From the NCBI GenBank assembly GCA_965229935.1, contig CBDDKB010000002.1, positions 2,356,001 to 2,420,000 of the forward strand: a stretch of 64,000 nucleotides of DNA. Direction: 5' to 3'. Positions 44,324 to 53,374 of this stretch are shown here, one piece after another. The notes under the pieces are model-generated. The model saw nothing but the letters and a program-made list of their open reading frames with translations, was not told the DNA's origin and did no database searches. How positions within the stretch are numbered: position 1 is the stretch's first letter; each line of letters starts with the position of its first letter. A program made the translations under genes and the position numbers. The stretch comes from SPJN01 sp965229935. Its GTDB lineage: Bacteria; Pseudomonadota; Alphaproteobacteria; SPJN01.

Positions 44324-44584
44324 ATGACTGACGAGATTAAAATCCCGAAAGACATTGCTGCCAAAAGCTTTGAAGACGCGATGGCAGAGCTTGAAGATAT
44401 TGTAGACAGGCTTGAGGCCGGGAATGTCGCGCTTGATGATTCTATCGCGCTTTACGGGCGCGGGGCGGCGTTGAAGGCCCATTGTGAAGCAAAACTGAAG
44501 GCAGCCGAAGCGCGCATTGAAAAAGTTGTGCGCGGCGCTGATGGTGATGCGACAGGCACCGCCCCTTTTGACGAGGAAGGCTGA
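44324..44584 (+). CDS. xseB: Exodeoxyribonuclease VII small subunit
   Basis: 86-residue XseB, the small subunit that binds along XseA in the single-strand-specific exonuclease VII. The conserved core SFEDAMAELEDIVDRLEAGNVALDDSIALYGRG lies at residues 12-44, followed by a short helix and acidic tail. xseA is not in the window. It stands just ahead of ispA and dxs, the usual xseB-ispA-dxs order of proteobacteria. Confidence 0.94.
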   Translation: MTDEIKIPKDIAAKSFEDAMAELEDIVDRLEAGNVALDDSIALYGRGAALKAHCEAKLKAAEARIEKVVRGADGDATGTAPFDEEG

Positions 44585-44591
44585 CCTTCCC

Positions 44592-45485
44592 GTGACGGAC
44601 TTTACCACCCTTCGTGATGAGATCGCCGCTGACCTTGAAGTGATGCTGGATCGGGTGTTGCCCGCACCTGAGGGGGAAGAGGCCTCTTTGCACAAGGCTA
44701 TGCGGTATGCCGCCCTTGGTGGGGGTAAACGATTGCGGCCCTTCTTGTTGGTGGCAACCGCGTCCATGTTCAATGTTTCACGCAGGTCCGCCTTGTTGGC
44801 TGCGGCTGCGCTTGAATGTGTGCATTGTTATTCGCTGGTTCACGATGATCTTCCGGCTATGGATGATGATGATCTGCGGCGTGGCCAGCCGACGACCCAT
44901 ATCAAGTTTGATGAGGCAACCGCCATTTTGGCGGGTGATGCATTGCTGACGCTGGCCTTTGAAATTCTTGCCGATGCCCAAGTGCACGGCGATGGGGCTG
45001 TCAGGGTTGAATTGGTAAGGATTTTGGCCCGTGCATCAGGTGCTCATGGCATGGTTGGCGGGCAAATGATTGATCTGGCGGCAGAGGCTGCCGGGACGGA
45101 TTTAAGCGAGATCCAGATCACGCGCCTTCAGATGCTGAAAACGGGGGCCTTGATCGCGGCCGCCTGCGACATGGGGGCCGTTTTGGGCCATGCAACGCCA
45201 CAAAATCGCCACGCCCTTGTGGCTTATGCCCATGATTTGGGGCTTGCGTTCCAAATTGCAGATGATTTGCTTGACCTTGAAGGCGATGAACAGGCCATGG
45301 GCAAACGCGCGCGAAAAGATGCCGCAGCGGGAAAAGCGACCTTCGTCGCTATTCTAGGGGCTGAACGCGCGCGGATGCAGGCTGGGGTTTTGGTGGATCA
45401 GGCTATTGCGCATTTGGGCATATTTGGCCCGGAAGCAGACCCGTTGCGTGCCTTGGCACAATTTGTATTGACCCGAAACGCCTAG
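44592..45485 (+). CDS. ispA: Farnesyl diphosphate synthase / polyprenyl synthetase
   Basis: 297-residue short-chain prenyltransferase making geranyl and farnesyl diphosphate from DMAPP and IPP. The first aspartate-rich motif DDLPAMDDDDLRRG is near residue 84, GGKRLRP near 42, the second aspartate-rich DDLLDLEGDEQAMGKRARKD near 225. In-frame codons upstream are antisense or overlap xseB in another frame; the GTG at 44592 fits the family length. Feeds undecaprenyl, quinone and other isoprenoids. It lies 7 nt from xseB and 19 nt before dxs. Confidence 0.94.
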   Translation: MTDFTTLRDEIAADLEVMLDRVLPAPEGEEASLHKAMRYAALGGGKRLRPFLLVATASMFNVSRRSALLAAAALECVHCYSLVHDDLPAMDDDDLRRGQPTTHIKFDEATAILAGDALLTLAFEILADAQVHGDGAVRVELVRILARASGAHGMVGGQMIDLAAEAAGTDLSEIQITRLQMLKTGALIAAACDMGAVLGHATPQNRHALVAYAHDLGLAFQIADDLLDLEGDEQAMGKRARKDAAAGKATFVAILGAERARMQAGVLVDQAIAHLGIFGPEADPLRALAQFVLTRNA

Positions 45486-45504
45486 AAGGGACGAGAGTGG
45501 CTTC

Positions 45505-47427
45505 ATGAGTAAGACCCCACAACTCGACAAGATGACAATTCCGGCAGACATGAAGTCTCTGTCCATGGCGGAATTGCGCCAGCTTGCAGACGATGTGCGG
45601 ACTGAAACCATTGATGCCGTTTCTGTCACAGGTGGGCATTTGGGTGCCGGCCTTGGCGTGGTTGAGCTGACGACTGCCATTCATTATGTGTTTAACACAC
45701 CCGATGATCGCTTGATCTTTGACGTTGGTCATCAATGTTACCCCCACAAAATCCTGACCGGGCGGCGCGACCGTATTCGCACCCTGCGTCAGGAAAACGG
45801 CCTGTCCGGTTTCACCAAACGCAGCGAAAGCGAGTTTGACCCGTTCGGCGCTGCGCATAGCTCTACCTCAATCTCCGCCGGGCTTGGTATGGCTGTGGCG
45901 CGGGATTTGCAGGATGGTGACAATCATGTGGTCGCCATTATCGGTGATGGCGCCATGTCTGCGGGGATGGCTTATGAGGCGATGAACAATGCGGGCAGTT
46001 TGAAAAACCGTCTGATTGTTATCCTTAACGACAATGAAATGTCTATCGCCCCGCCCGTCGGTGCGATGAGTGCCTATCTCGCCAAATTATGGTCGTCAAA
46101 AAGCTATGTCAGCTTGCGTCATCTGGCGAAGAATGTGGCCCATGTTTTCGGTGATAGTGTTGAACGGGCCGCCAAAAAGGTTGAAGAATATACCAAGGGC
46201 ATGGTCGCGGGCGGCACTTTATTTGAAGAAATGGGCTTTCACTATGTTGGTCCGGTCGATGGTCATAATCTGGACCACCTGGTGCCGATTTTAGAAAATT
46301 GCCGTGACGTCGAAGATGGCCCAATCCTGCTGCATGTGATTACTCAAAAGGGCAAGGGCTATGGCCCCGCCGAAGAGGCTGCAGACAAATATCACGGTGT
46401 TGCAAAGTTTGACGTGGTGTCAGGTGCCCAGCACAAACCCACACCTAACGCTCCTGCCTATACCAAGGTCTTTGCCCAAAGCCTGATTAATGAGGCGGCG
46501 GAAGATGACAAGATCGTCGCCGTGACCGCTGCCATGCCATCAGGTACCGGGCTTGACCTGTTCGGGAAATCATATCCTGACCGGACCTTTGATGTCGGTA
46601 TTGCTGAACAGCATGGCGTGACCTTTGCAGCCGGTATGGCGACAGAGGGGATGAAGCCGTTCTGCGCGATCTATTCAACATTCCTGCAACGTGCCTATGA
46701 CCAGGTGGTTCATGATGTTGCTTTGCAGGGATTGCCTGTCCGCTTTGCCATTGACCGCGCCGGGTTTGTCGGTGCCGATGGCGCGACCCATTGCGGGGCC
46801 TATGATGTTGCCTATCTTGCGACTTTGCCGGGGATGGTTGTCATGGCCGCAGGGGACGAGGCTGATTTGGTGCACATGGTGCGCACTGCTGCCCAGTATG
46901 ATGAAGGGCCCATCGCCTTCCGCTTTCCCCGTGGAGAAGGGATCGGCGTTGATATGCCCGAACGTGGCGCAGTGCTTGAAATCGGCAAGGGCCGGATATT
47001 GAAGCAGGGCAGCAAGATCGCCTTGCTGAACTTTGGTGGCCGTTTGAATGCCTGCCTGACCGCAGCGGAAAAACTGGATGCACAGGGTTTTTCAACCACA
47101 GTTGCCGATGGCCGCTTTGCCAAGCCGCTTGATACTGACTTGATTGACCAGCTTGTGCGCGAGCATGAGGCGATCCTGACAATCGAGGAAGGCGCCGTTG
47201 GCGGCTTTGGCGATCATGTGCTGCACTATCTTGCCCATTCTGGTCAGCTTGACGGTGGCGTGAAAATTCGTCCGCTTGTGATGGGCGACTGGTATGAAGA
47301 TCAGGCCAGCCCTGAAAAAATGTATGCCAAGTCGGGCCTTGATGCCGCCGGGATTGTGCGGTCTGGACTTTCCGTCATGGGCCTTGATGACGAAGCGATC
47401 ATCAAACGCGTTCAACTAGCCGACTAA
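45505..47427 (+). CDS. dxs: 1-deoxy-D-xylulose-5-phosphate synthase
   Basis: 640-residue thiamine-diphosphate enzyme condensing pyruvate and glyceraldehyde-3-phosphate, the entry step of the MEP isoprenoid pathway. VTGGHLGAGLGVVELTTAIHYVF near residue 41, the TPP/Mg motif GDGAMSAGMAYEAMNNAG near 150, and the transketolase-like middle and C-terminal domains (DVGIAEQHGVTFAAGMA) are intact. GGGACGAGAG precedes the ATG. Length is normal for the family. Confidence 0.97.
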   Translation: MSKTPQLDKMTIPADMKSLSMAELRQLADDVRTETIDAVSVTGGHLGAGLGVVELTTAIHYVFNTPDDRLIFDVGHQCYPHKILTGRRDRIRTLRQENGLSGFTKRSESEFDPFGAAHSSTSISAGLGMAVARDLQDGDNHVVAIIGDGAMSAGMAYEAMNNAGSLKNRLIVILNDNEMSIAPPVGAMSAYLAKLWSSKSYVSLRHLAKNVAHVFGDSVERAAKKVEEYTKGMVAGGTLFEEMGFHYVGPVDGHNLDHLVPILENCRDVEDGPILLHVITQKGKGYGPAEEAADKYHGVAKFDVVSGAQHKPTPNAPAYTKVFAQSLINEAAEDDKIVAVTAAMPSGTGLDLFGKSYPDRTFDVGIAEQHGVTFAAGMATEGMKPFCAIYSTFLQRAYDQVVHDVALQGLPVRFAIDRAGFVGADGATHCGAYDVAYLATLPGMVVMAAGDEADLVHMVRTAAQYDEGPIAFRFPRGEGIGVDMPERGAVLEIGKGRILKQGSKIALLNFGGRLNACLTAAEKLDAQGFSTTVADGRFAKPLDTDLIDQLVREHEAILTIEEGAVGGFGDHVLHYLAHSGQLDGGVKIRPLVMGDWYEDQASPEKMYAKSGLDAAGIVRSGLSVMGLDDEAIIKRVQLAD

Positions 47428-47432
47428 ATCAG

Positions 47433-48170
47433 ATGCGTGCTGACGAGGCATTGGTGGCGCGCGGGCTTGCGCCGTCGCGATCCCGTGCGCAAGCTGAGAT
47501 TAAGGCGGGTCATGCGCTTGTCGATGGGGCCTTGATCCGCAAACCGTCGCAAGCCATTCCAGATGAAGCAGATGTCAGTCTGACCGGGCAGGTGACGCGC
47601 TGGGTCAGTCGTGCTGGGGAAAAGCTTGCCCACGCGCTTGATCATTTTGACATTGATCCGGCTGGTAAAGTGGCGCTCGATATCGGTGCCAGTACCGGCG
47701 GCTTTGTCGATGTGTTGTTAGCGGCAGGTGCTGCGAAAGTGTATGCGGTTGATGTGGGGACGGGCCAATTGCACCCCTCGCTACAGGGGCAGGATCGTGT
47801 TGAGTCGCTGGAACAGACTGATGCGCGCAATTTATCAGACGAGTTGATTGAAGAGGCGCCGCAGATTGTGACCTGTGATGCCAGTTTCATCGGTCTCGCC
47901 AAGCTATTGCCTGTGCCACTGTCATTGGCAGCCAGTGGTGCCTGTTTCATTGGGTTGATCAAACCGCAATTTGAGGTGGGGCGCGATCATATTGGCAAAA
48001 ATGGTATTGTCCGCCCCGATGCACCTGTCGCGAAGATCAGACAGGATATTGCTGATTTTTTGCGGCAACAAGGTTGGCGCGTAGTGGGGCAAACAGATAG
48101 CCCGATTAAGGGCGGCGATGGCAATCAGGAATATTTGATTGCGGCCATAAAGGAAGGCGACCAAGCGTGA
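47433..48170 (+). CDS. tlyA: TlyA-family rRNA 2'-O-methyltransferase
   Basis: 245-residue protein combining an N-terminal S4 RNA-binding domain (RADEALVARGLAPSRSRAQAEIKAG) with an FtsJ-like methyltransferase. SAM motif DIGASTGGFVDVLLAAGA is near residue 82, DVGTGQLHPSL near 107, and FIGLIKPQFEVG near 171. TlyA proteins methylate cytidines in 16S and 23S rRNA and affect capreomycin sensitivity in mycobacteria; older names call them hemolysins. The stop overlaps the next gene (GTGA). Confidence 0.92.
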   Translation: MRADEALVARGLAPSRSRAQAEIKAGHALVDGALIRKPSQAIPDEADVSLTGQVTRWVSRAGEKLAHALDHFDIDPAGKVALDIGASTGGFVDVLLAAGAAKVYAVDVGTGQLHPSLQGQDRVESLEQTDARNLSDELIEEAPQIVTCDASFIGLAKLLPVPLSLAASGACFIGLIKPQFEVGRDHIGKNGIVRPDAPVAKIRQDIADFLRQQGWRVVGQTDSPIKGGDGNQEYLIAAIKEGDQA

Positions 48171-49414
48171 GTGAGTTTGTAATTGATCGATTGGGTGCGC
48201 AAGGTGATGGCATCGTGGATGCAGATAGCGGCCCGCTTTATATCGCCCGCACCTTGGCCGGTGAACGGGTTGAGGTTGAGCTTGATGAAGACAATCCCAA
48301 TCGCCCGCAGCTAAAGCGTATATTGCATCCGTCAGACCATCGTGTTGCCGCGCCTTGCAAACATTATAAGCGCTGCGGCGGCTGCCAATTGCAGCATATG
48401 GCACTTGATCTGCAGCAGCGGTTCAAGGCAGACCTTGTGGCGGAACCCTTGGCCCGCGAAGGTTTTGATGGTTTCGATCTACGGCCCTTGGTTACCGTGC
48501 CGATGCACTCCCGCCGTAGGATGAGCCTGCGTGTCATGCGGGCTGGCAAGCAAATCCTGATTGGGTTGAATGCCTCAAAGTCTGATCAGATTGTTGATCT
48601 GTCTGTGTGCGAGATTGCCGACCCGTCAATTGTGGCGGCATTGCCTGCATGGCGCGATCTGTTTCAATCCCTGTTCGGGCGGCGCGGTCACGCAGAACTT
48701 GTGCTGACGGTGACGTTGAATGGGCTTGATGCGGCCATGCTGATGAACCGCGAGGCAAGCTTGGAAGACCGGGAACGATTGACCGCCTTTGCCTATGATC
48801 AGGGGATGGCACGCATCTCATGGAATGATGAGGTGATTACCGCCCCCCATGATGCCCATCAACAATTTGGTCCGGCCTTGATTGCGCCACCCTCAGGCGG
48901 TTTTTTGCAGGCCGCCAAACAGGGCGAGGACGCATTGGTCGCTGCGGTGTTAGAGGCTGTAGCCGATGCAGACCTGATCGCAGATATGTTTTCAGGGGCA
49001 GGCACCTTCACCATGCCAATGGCGGTGCGGGCGCATGTAACCGCCTTTGAAAGCGAGGAGGAGGCGGTCCGCGCCCTGCAAACAGGCGCTGATCGCGCGG
49101 CTGGTGTGGGCAAGTGCAATCCGGTGAAGGCTGAAAAGCGTGACTTGTTTCGCCGTCCGGTCCTACCTGCTGAGTTAAAGAATTTTGATGCTGTGGTGTT
49201 TGACCCGCCACGCGCAGGGGCAAAGGCGCAGGCGGATGAGCTTGCCCAATCAAACGTGCCGCGCATTGTGGGGGTCAGTTGCAACCCTGTCAGCTTTGCC
49301 CGTGATGCTGCGATCTTGCGCGCGGGCGGTTATCAGCTTGATTGGGTGCAGCCTGTGGACCAGTTCCGTCATTCAGCCCATGTTGAGCTGGTTGGTTGTT
49401 TCACGAAGCAGTGA
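48167..49414 (+). CDS. RNA 5-methyluridine methyltransferase (RlmD/TrmA family)
   Basis: 415-residue SAM-dependent methyltransferase that makes m5U in rRNA or tRNA. A TRAM-like N-terminus is followed by Cys64, Cys70 and Cys73 (CKHYKRCGGC) with a further Cys in SVCEIADPS, the usual [4Fe-4S] ligands of RlmD. Then come the SAM motif DMFSGAGTFTMPMA near 283, FDPPRAGAKAQ near 344 and the catalytic Cys in VSCNPVSFARD near 370. The start is a GTG overlapping tlyA. The 3' end overlaps by 14 nt the convergent STM3941-like gene. Confidence 0.9.
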   Translation: MSEFVIDRLGAQGDGIVDADSGPLYIARTLAGERVEVELDEDNPNRPQLKRILHPSDHRVAAPCKHYKRCGGCQLQHMALDLQQRFKADLVAEPLAREGFDGFDLRPLVTVPMHSRRRMSLRVMRAGKQILIGLNASKSDQIVDLSVCEIADPSIVAALPAWRDLFQSLFGRRGHAELVLTVTLNGLDAAMLMNREASLEDRERLTAFAYDQGMARISWNDEVITAPHDAHQQFGPALIAPPSGGFLQAAKQGEDALVAAVLEAVADADLIADMFSGAGTFTMPMAVRAHVTAFESEEEAVRALQTGADRAAGVGKCNPVKAEKRDLFRRPVLPAELKNFDAVVFDPPRAGAKAQADELAQSNVPRIVGVSCNPVSFARDAAILRAGGYQLDWVQPVDQFRHSAHVELVGCFTKQ

Positions 49415-49928
49415 GATTTTGGATCTCGATATCGCGGACGATTTTCTTGAAACCGTTTACGTGGGCAATCTCGGTTTTCATCTGATTTGTTTTCAAAATG
49501 ATTGCCTTTGTTCCCAAAGTAACAGGCATGTGAAACAAATTGCGCGGGAATTGCGGTTTGGGGATAGGCAGTCCCTCGTTAAATGTAATTCTGACCTCAG
49601 GATATTCTGCTTTGTCGGGCCATGAACTGGGTCGATTGATCAAGGCGAAAGTGCGGATGTCCTGCCATGGCACTAAATCAAGGCCGTCAATCTGTATCCC
49701 GGTCGTGTCAATTATTACAGGCGTGGTTCTGCCCAACAAGCTGGGAAGTTGGTGGATGAATAGTACGCCTACCAGCGCAATAGCGATGTAAAATAAACTG
49801 CCCGGAACCAGATCAGAGTATTCTGCAAGCACGAACAAGATAATACCTGATAGATAGGCCGCCATGCCGCCCGGCTTTGACTTGAAAATGATACTGGCGT
49901 TGTAGAGCGAGGGCGGCGGCTTCATCAC
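49401..49928 (-). CDS. STM3941-like membrane-associated protein (paralogue 1)
   Basis: 175-residue protein with two adjacent hydrophobic helices (about residues 22-62) followed by a soluble PH-like domain with a VPWQDIRTFALI motif, the pattern of STM3941-type proteins. No function is known for the group. The next gene upstream (49941-50453) has the same layout (two spans, then VTWPSIKSAEI), so the two are tandem paralogues. The gene ends in an overlap with the convergent RNA methyltransferase gene. Confidence 0.75.
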   Translation of the reverse strand: MMKPPPSLYNASIIFKSKPGGMAAYLSGIILFVLAEYSDLVPGSLFYIAIALVGVLFIHQLPSLLGRTTPVIIDTTGIQIDGLDLVPWQDIRTFALINRPSSWPDKAEYPEVRITFNEGLPIPKPQFPRNLFHMPVTLGTKAIILKTNQMKTEIAHVNGFKKIVRDIEIQNLTAS

Positions 49929-49940
49929 AAACTACCAAGC

Positions 49941-50453
49941 CTAGTTGGCTTTCTGGTCGGCCTCTTCACCAAATAGCGCGTCGAGCGTCGCCATCTTGTC
50001 GTCATCGATGTCGAGCAAGCGAAACCAAATCTTGATGGTTTGGCCTTCAATACTCGTAGGCTTTACCTGCAGATAATGCTTCAGGCCATGATGCGGTGCG
50101 GCTACATCATCATGCAAGGTGATGATCAATGCCTTGTTTTCGATCGTCCGTACGGCGAATGTTTTTATTTCCGCGCTCTTGATCGATGGCCAGGTGACGA
50201 TCCCAATATCTTTGATGCCGATACCTTCAGGGTTGATCATCAGAACGGGGCTTTTGCGGTTCTGCATTGGCGCATGATAATAGGCGAGCGCTGCGCCGAC
50301 CGGTATGGCAAGCCAGCCAAGTGAAATACCGCTTAGGATCAGCAACACGCCAACCCCAATGGCAAAAAACCCGCCATAATAGCTAGATTGCCCAGCGGAC
50401 CAGTCCCACCCAAGCATGACGGTCTGGTCATTGTGTGTGATAGGCGGGTTCAT
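49941..50453 (-). CDS. STM3941-like membrane-associated protein (paralogue 2)
   Basis: 170-residue protein with two hydrophobic helices (about residues 27-62) and a soluble domain containing IGIKDIGIVTWPSIKSAEIK, aligned by eye with IQIDGLDLVPWQDIRTFAL of the downstream neighbour. Both carry the short HMP/IKIW-type segments typical of this fold. The role is unknown. It is followed 12 nt later by its paralogue and begins 12 nt after the aroC stop, so all three may share a transcript. Confidence 0.75.
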   Translation of the reverse strand: MNPPITHNDQTVMLGWDWSAGQSSYYGGFFAIGVGVLLILSGISLGWLAIPVGAALAYYHAPMQNRKSPVLMINPEGIGIKDIGIVTWPSIKSAEIKTFAVRTIENKALIITLHDDVAAPHHGLKHYLQVKPTSIEGQTIKIWFRLLDIDDDKMATLDALFGEEADQKAN

Positions 50454-50465
50454 GATGACGGCGCG

Positions 50466-51587
50466 TCAGTCGCTCAAATGCCAGTCAGCGGGGCCGTTGC
50501 GCCCGGTCTGACCGCGATGGCGCAGCAGATGGTCCAGCAGGGTGCAGGCCATCATCGCCTCCCCCACGGGGACTGCGCGAATGCCTACGCAAGGATCATG
50601 GCGGCCCTTGGTGACAATCTCAGTCTCGTTCCCCTGACGGTCGATTGTATCGCGGGGCGTCAGGATAGAGCTTGTCGGCTTAACCGCAAAGCGGACGACA
50701 ACATCCTGCCCGGTGCTGATGCCGCCTAACACGCCGCCTGCCTTGTTGGAAGTAAAGCGAGGCGCACCTTCGTTGCCAAGGCGCATTTCGTCGGCATTAT
50801 CCTCGCCGCGCAGGGTGGCGGCGGCCATGCCATTGCCGATCTCAACCCCCTTGACGGCATTGATGCTCATCATCGCGGCGGCAAGGTCGGTATCAAGCTT
50901 GCCATAGATTGGTGCGCCAAGCCCGGCGGGAACGCCGCTGGCCCGCACCTCGACAATCGCACCGATGGAGGAGCCTGACTTGCGTACCTCGTCCAAATAG
51001 GCCTCCCAGTCTGGCACGACAGATGCGTCAGGGCAGAACAGGGGGTTATCGTCGATCACTTGCTGGTCAAATGCGATATCGTCGGCTAAGCGCCTGTCGC
51101 CAATGCCAACAAGGGCGCCTGTGATTGAAAAATCATCGCCTAGAATGGCTTTCAGTGCTGCATTCGCAACCCCGCCTGCGGCTACCCTTGCGGCGGTTTC
51201 GCGGGCAGACTGGCGGCCCCCGCCGCGATAATCGCGGGTGCCATATTTCGCAATATAAGCATAGTCGGCATGACCGGGCCGGAACTTGTCCTTAATCTCA
51301 GAATAGTCTTTTGAACGTTGATCCTGATTTTCGATGATCAGGCTGATCGGTGTGCCTGTTGTCACCCCCTCGAACACGCCGGACCAGATCGCAACCTGAT
51401 CAGGTTCGCGCCGCTGGGTCGTGTGGCGTGACTGGCCCGGACGCCGACGATCAAGCGCCTGTTGGATCATGGCTTCGTCGAGGGTAATGCCGGGGGGGCA
51501 GCCATCAACCACGCAGCCAAGTCCACGTCCGTGACTTTCGCCCCATGTGGTGACGCGGAAAAGGTGGCCGAATGTATTATCTGACAT
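50466..51587 (-). CDS. aroC: Chorismate synthase
   Basis: 373-residue FMN-dependent enzyme forming chorismate from EPSP, the last shared step of aromatic synthesis. The N-terminus has FRVTTWGESHGRGLGCVVDGCPPGI, then RRPGQSRHTTQRREPDQV, DYRGGGRQSARETAARVAAG near 127 and the C-terminal HDPCVGIRAVPVGEAMMA. All are signature sequences. It starts 7 nt downstream of fabI on the same strand. Confidence 0.97.
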   Translation of the reverse strand: MSDNTFGHLFRVTTWGESHGRGLGCVVDGCPPGITLDEAMIQQALDRRRPGQSRHTTQRREPDQVAIWSGVFEGVTTGTPISLIIENQDQRSKDYSEIKDKFRPGHADYAYIAKYGTRDYRGGGRQSARETAARVAAGGVANAALKAILGDDFSITGALVGIGDRRLADDIAFDQQVIDDNPLFCPDASVVPDWEAYLDEVRKSGSSIGAIVEVRASGVPAGLGAPIYGKLDTDLAAAMMSINAVKGVEIGNGMAAATLRGEDNADEMRLGNEGAPRFTSNKAGGVLGGISTGQDVVVRFAVKPTSSILTPRDTIDRQGNETEIVTKGRHDPCVGIRAVPVGEAMMACTLLDHLLRHRGQTGRNGPADWHLSD

Positions 51588-51594
51588 GGGCTGT

Positions 51595-52410
51595 TCAGTC
51601 TTTCGCGACAGAAATGTCGGGCGCGTCTACCGCCTTCATGCCAACGACATGATAGCCTGCATCGACGTGATGGGTTTCGCCCGTTACGCCTGATCCCATG
51701 TCGGACAGAAGGTAAAGCGCGCTTTGCCCCACTTCGTGAATGGTTACATTCTTGCGCAGGGGCGCGTTATATTCATTCCACTTCAGGATGTAGCGAAAAT
51801 CACCAATACCCGCTGCGGCCAATGTCTTGATCGGCCCGGCAGAGATTGAGTTGACGCGAATATTTTGCTTGCCCAGATCCGCAGCCAGATAGCGCACTGA
51901 TGCTTCAAGCGCTGCCTTGGCAACGCCCATGACATTGTAGTGGGGCATCACACGTTCTGCACCATAATAGGTCAGTGTGAGCATGCTGCCGCCTTCGGTC
52001 ATCAGCTTTTCAGCGCGCTGGGCAACTGCGGTGAATGAGTAGCAGGAAATATTCATGCTTAAGGCAAAGTTTTCAGGGCTAGTATCGACATAGCGACCCT
52101 CAAGCTCGTTCTTATCTGAAAAGGCGATGGCATGAACGACAAAGTCGATCTTGCCCCACTTTTCCTTCAGGGCACCAAACAGGGAGTCAATGCTGGCAGC
52201 GTCGGTGACATCGCATTCCAGCAATTCAGCATTCAATTCTTCTGCAATGGGGGCCGCGCGCTTTTTCAACGCCTCCCCCTGATAGGACAGGGCAATTTCG
52301 CCCCCGGCATCATGGACTGCTTTGGCAATGCCATAGGCGATAGAGCGGTTGTTGGCGACGCCCATAATCAAGCCGCGCTTGCCTGCCATAATCCCGGAAC
52401 TTGCGGTCAT
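51595..52410 (-). CDS. fabI: Enoyl-[acyl-carrier-protein] reductase (NADH) FabI
   Basis: 271-residue SDR-type enoyl-ACP reductase closing each fatty-acid elongation cycle, the triclosan and isoniazid-type target. The cofactor motif is GVANNRSIAYGIAKAV near residue 17. The catalytic pair lies in TYYGAERVMPHYNVMGVAKAALEA (Tyr and Lys in the Tyr-x6-Lys spacing), and GPIKTLAAAGIGDF follows. The FabI identity over FabL/FabV is clear from these. It is followed by aroC. Confidence 0.96.
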   Translation of the reverse strand: MTASSGIMAGKRGLIMGVANNRSIAYGIAKAVHDAGGEIALSYQGEALKKRAAPIAEELNAELLECDVTDAASIDSLFGALKEKWGKIDFVVHAIAFSDKNELEGRYVDTSPENFALSMNISCYSFTAVAQRAEKLMTEGGSMLTLTYYGAERVMPHYNVMGVAKAALEASVRYLAADLGKQNIRVNSISAGPIKTLAAAGIGDFRYILKWNEYNAPLRKNVTIHEVGQSALYLLSDMGSGVTGETHHVDAGYHVVGMKAVDAPDISVAKD

Positions 52411-52483
52411 TTCGTTACCTAACCTATTGAGTGTGTTGAAACTTCTGTGGTTCTTTTATGTCAATTTGCAGTGTGATGGCAAC

Positions 52484-53374
52484 CTAGTTAGGGCTGTCAT
52501 TTTGTTCGTGGCGCTTGTCATAGATATGGGCAAGTGCCGCGCTGAATTCTGCGCCCATGATAAAGATTGCGCCCATCACGTAAAAGAATAAAAGCGCGAT
52601 AATGATCCCGCCTAAACTGCCATAGGTTACGGCGTAATCTTCGGCATATTTCAAATATTGGGAAAAGCCGCTGGCGGCCACCAACCACAATATCTGGGCA
52701 TAAAACGCACCCGGCAGAATATAGCGCCAGGCAAGCTTCTTTGCGGGAAGCAATCTGTAAAGCATTGAAATAACAAACAAAAATACAACAGATGTTAGGC
52801 TGTAGCGCAATGCAGCCCAGATAAATGCCCAAAATTCCGGTTCGTCAAACAAATCCCGTGCCGCCCTGAACACCAAGGGGCCAACCACCAACAGGGCAAC
52901 GCCCAGTATAATAAATCCAGCAAATCCAATCACATAAAGCGCACTTAACCCCCGCCGCCGCCAAATAGGACGATGTTCTTGTGCGCTGAATGCCTGATTG
53001 AGGACCGTGCGCACAGCTTCAAATCCGGTGGCAGAGGTCCAGATCGCAAACAGCGCAGAAATGGTCATCAGGTCGCCACGGGTTTTGCTCATCACCTCTT
53101 GAATTGGTGGCTCAAGAACAGCGCGGACAAGGTCGGGCATAGAGTCGAACGCAAGCGTAGTCGCGGTCTGCCCCGCTTCGGTCTGTCCGAAAAACCCGGC
53201 AAGAGAGACAAGGAAGATCAGAAAGGGGAACAGGGACAAGAGCCCGATAAAGGCCAAGTGCCCGGCCATGACCAACCCGTTATCTTCCAAAAAACCGGCA
53301 AAGGCCTGCGTAAAGGGACGGATGATCTGTTTGACCATATCCAGCCTCTTTTTTTGGTTCGTTACCTCACTCAT
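52484..53374 (-). CDS. YihY/BrkB-family inner-membrane protein
   Basis: 296-residue membrane protein of the YihY/UPF0761 (BrkB) family with about six spans. The N-terminal helical region (QAFAGFLEDNGLVMAGHLAFIGLLSLFPFLIFLVSL) and the closing segment YGSLGGIIIALLFFYVMGAIFIMGAEFSAAL are typical. Function is unproven; the older ribonuclease BN annotation is wrong for E. coli YihY. The ATG at 53374 overlaps the Sel1 gene stop by 8 nt (ATGAGTGA), indicating translational coupling. An in-frame ATG at 53338 is an alternative. Confidence 0.88.
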   Translation of the reverse strand: MSEVTNQKKRLDMVKQIIRPFTQAFAGFLEDNGLVMAGHLAFIGLLSLFPFLIFLVSLAGFFGQTEAGQTATTLAFDSMPDLVRAVLEPPIQEVMSKTRGDLMTISALFAIWTSATGFEAVRTVLNQAFSAQEHRPIWRRRGLSALYVIGFAGFIILGVALLVVGPLVFRAARDLFDEPEFWAFIWAALRYSLTSVVFLFVISMLYRLLPAKKLAWRYILPGAFYAQILWLVAASGFSQYLKYAEDYAVTYGSLGGIIIALLFFYVMGAIFIMGAEFSAALAHIYDKRHEQNDSPN

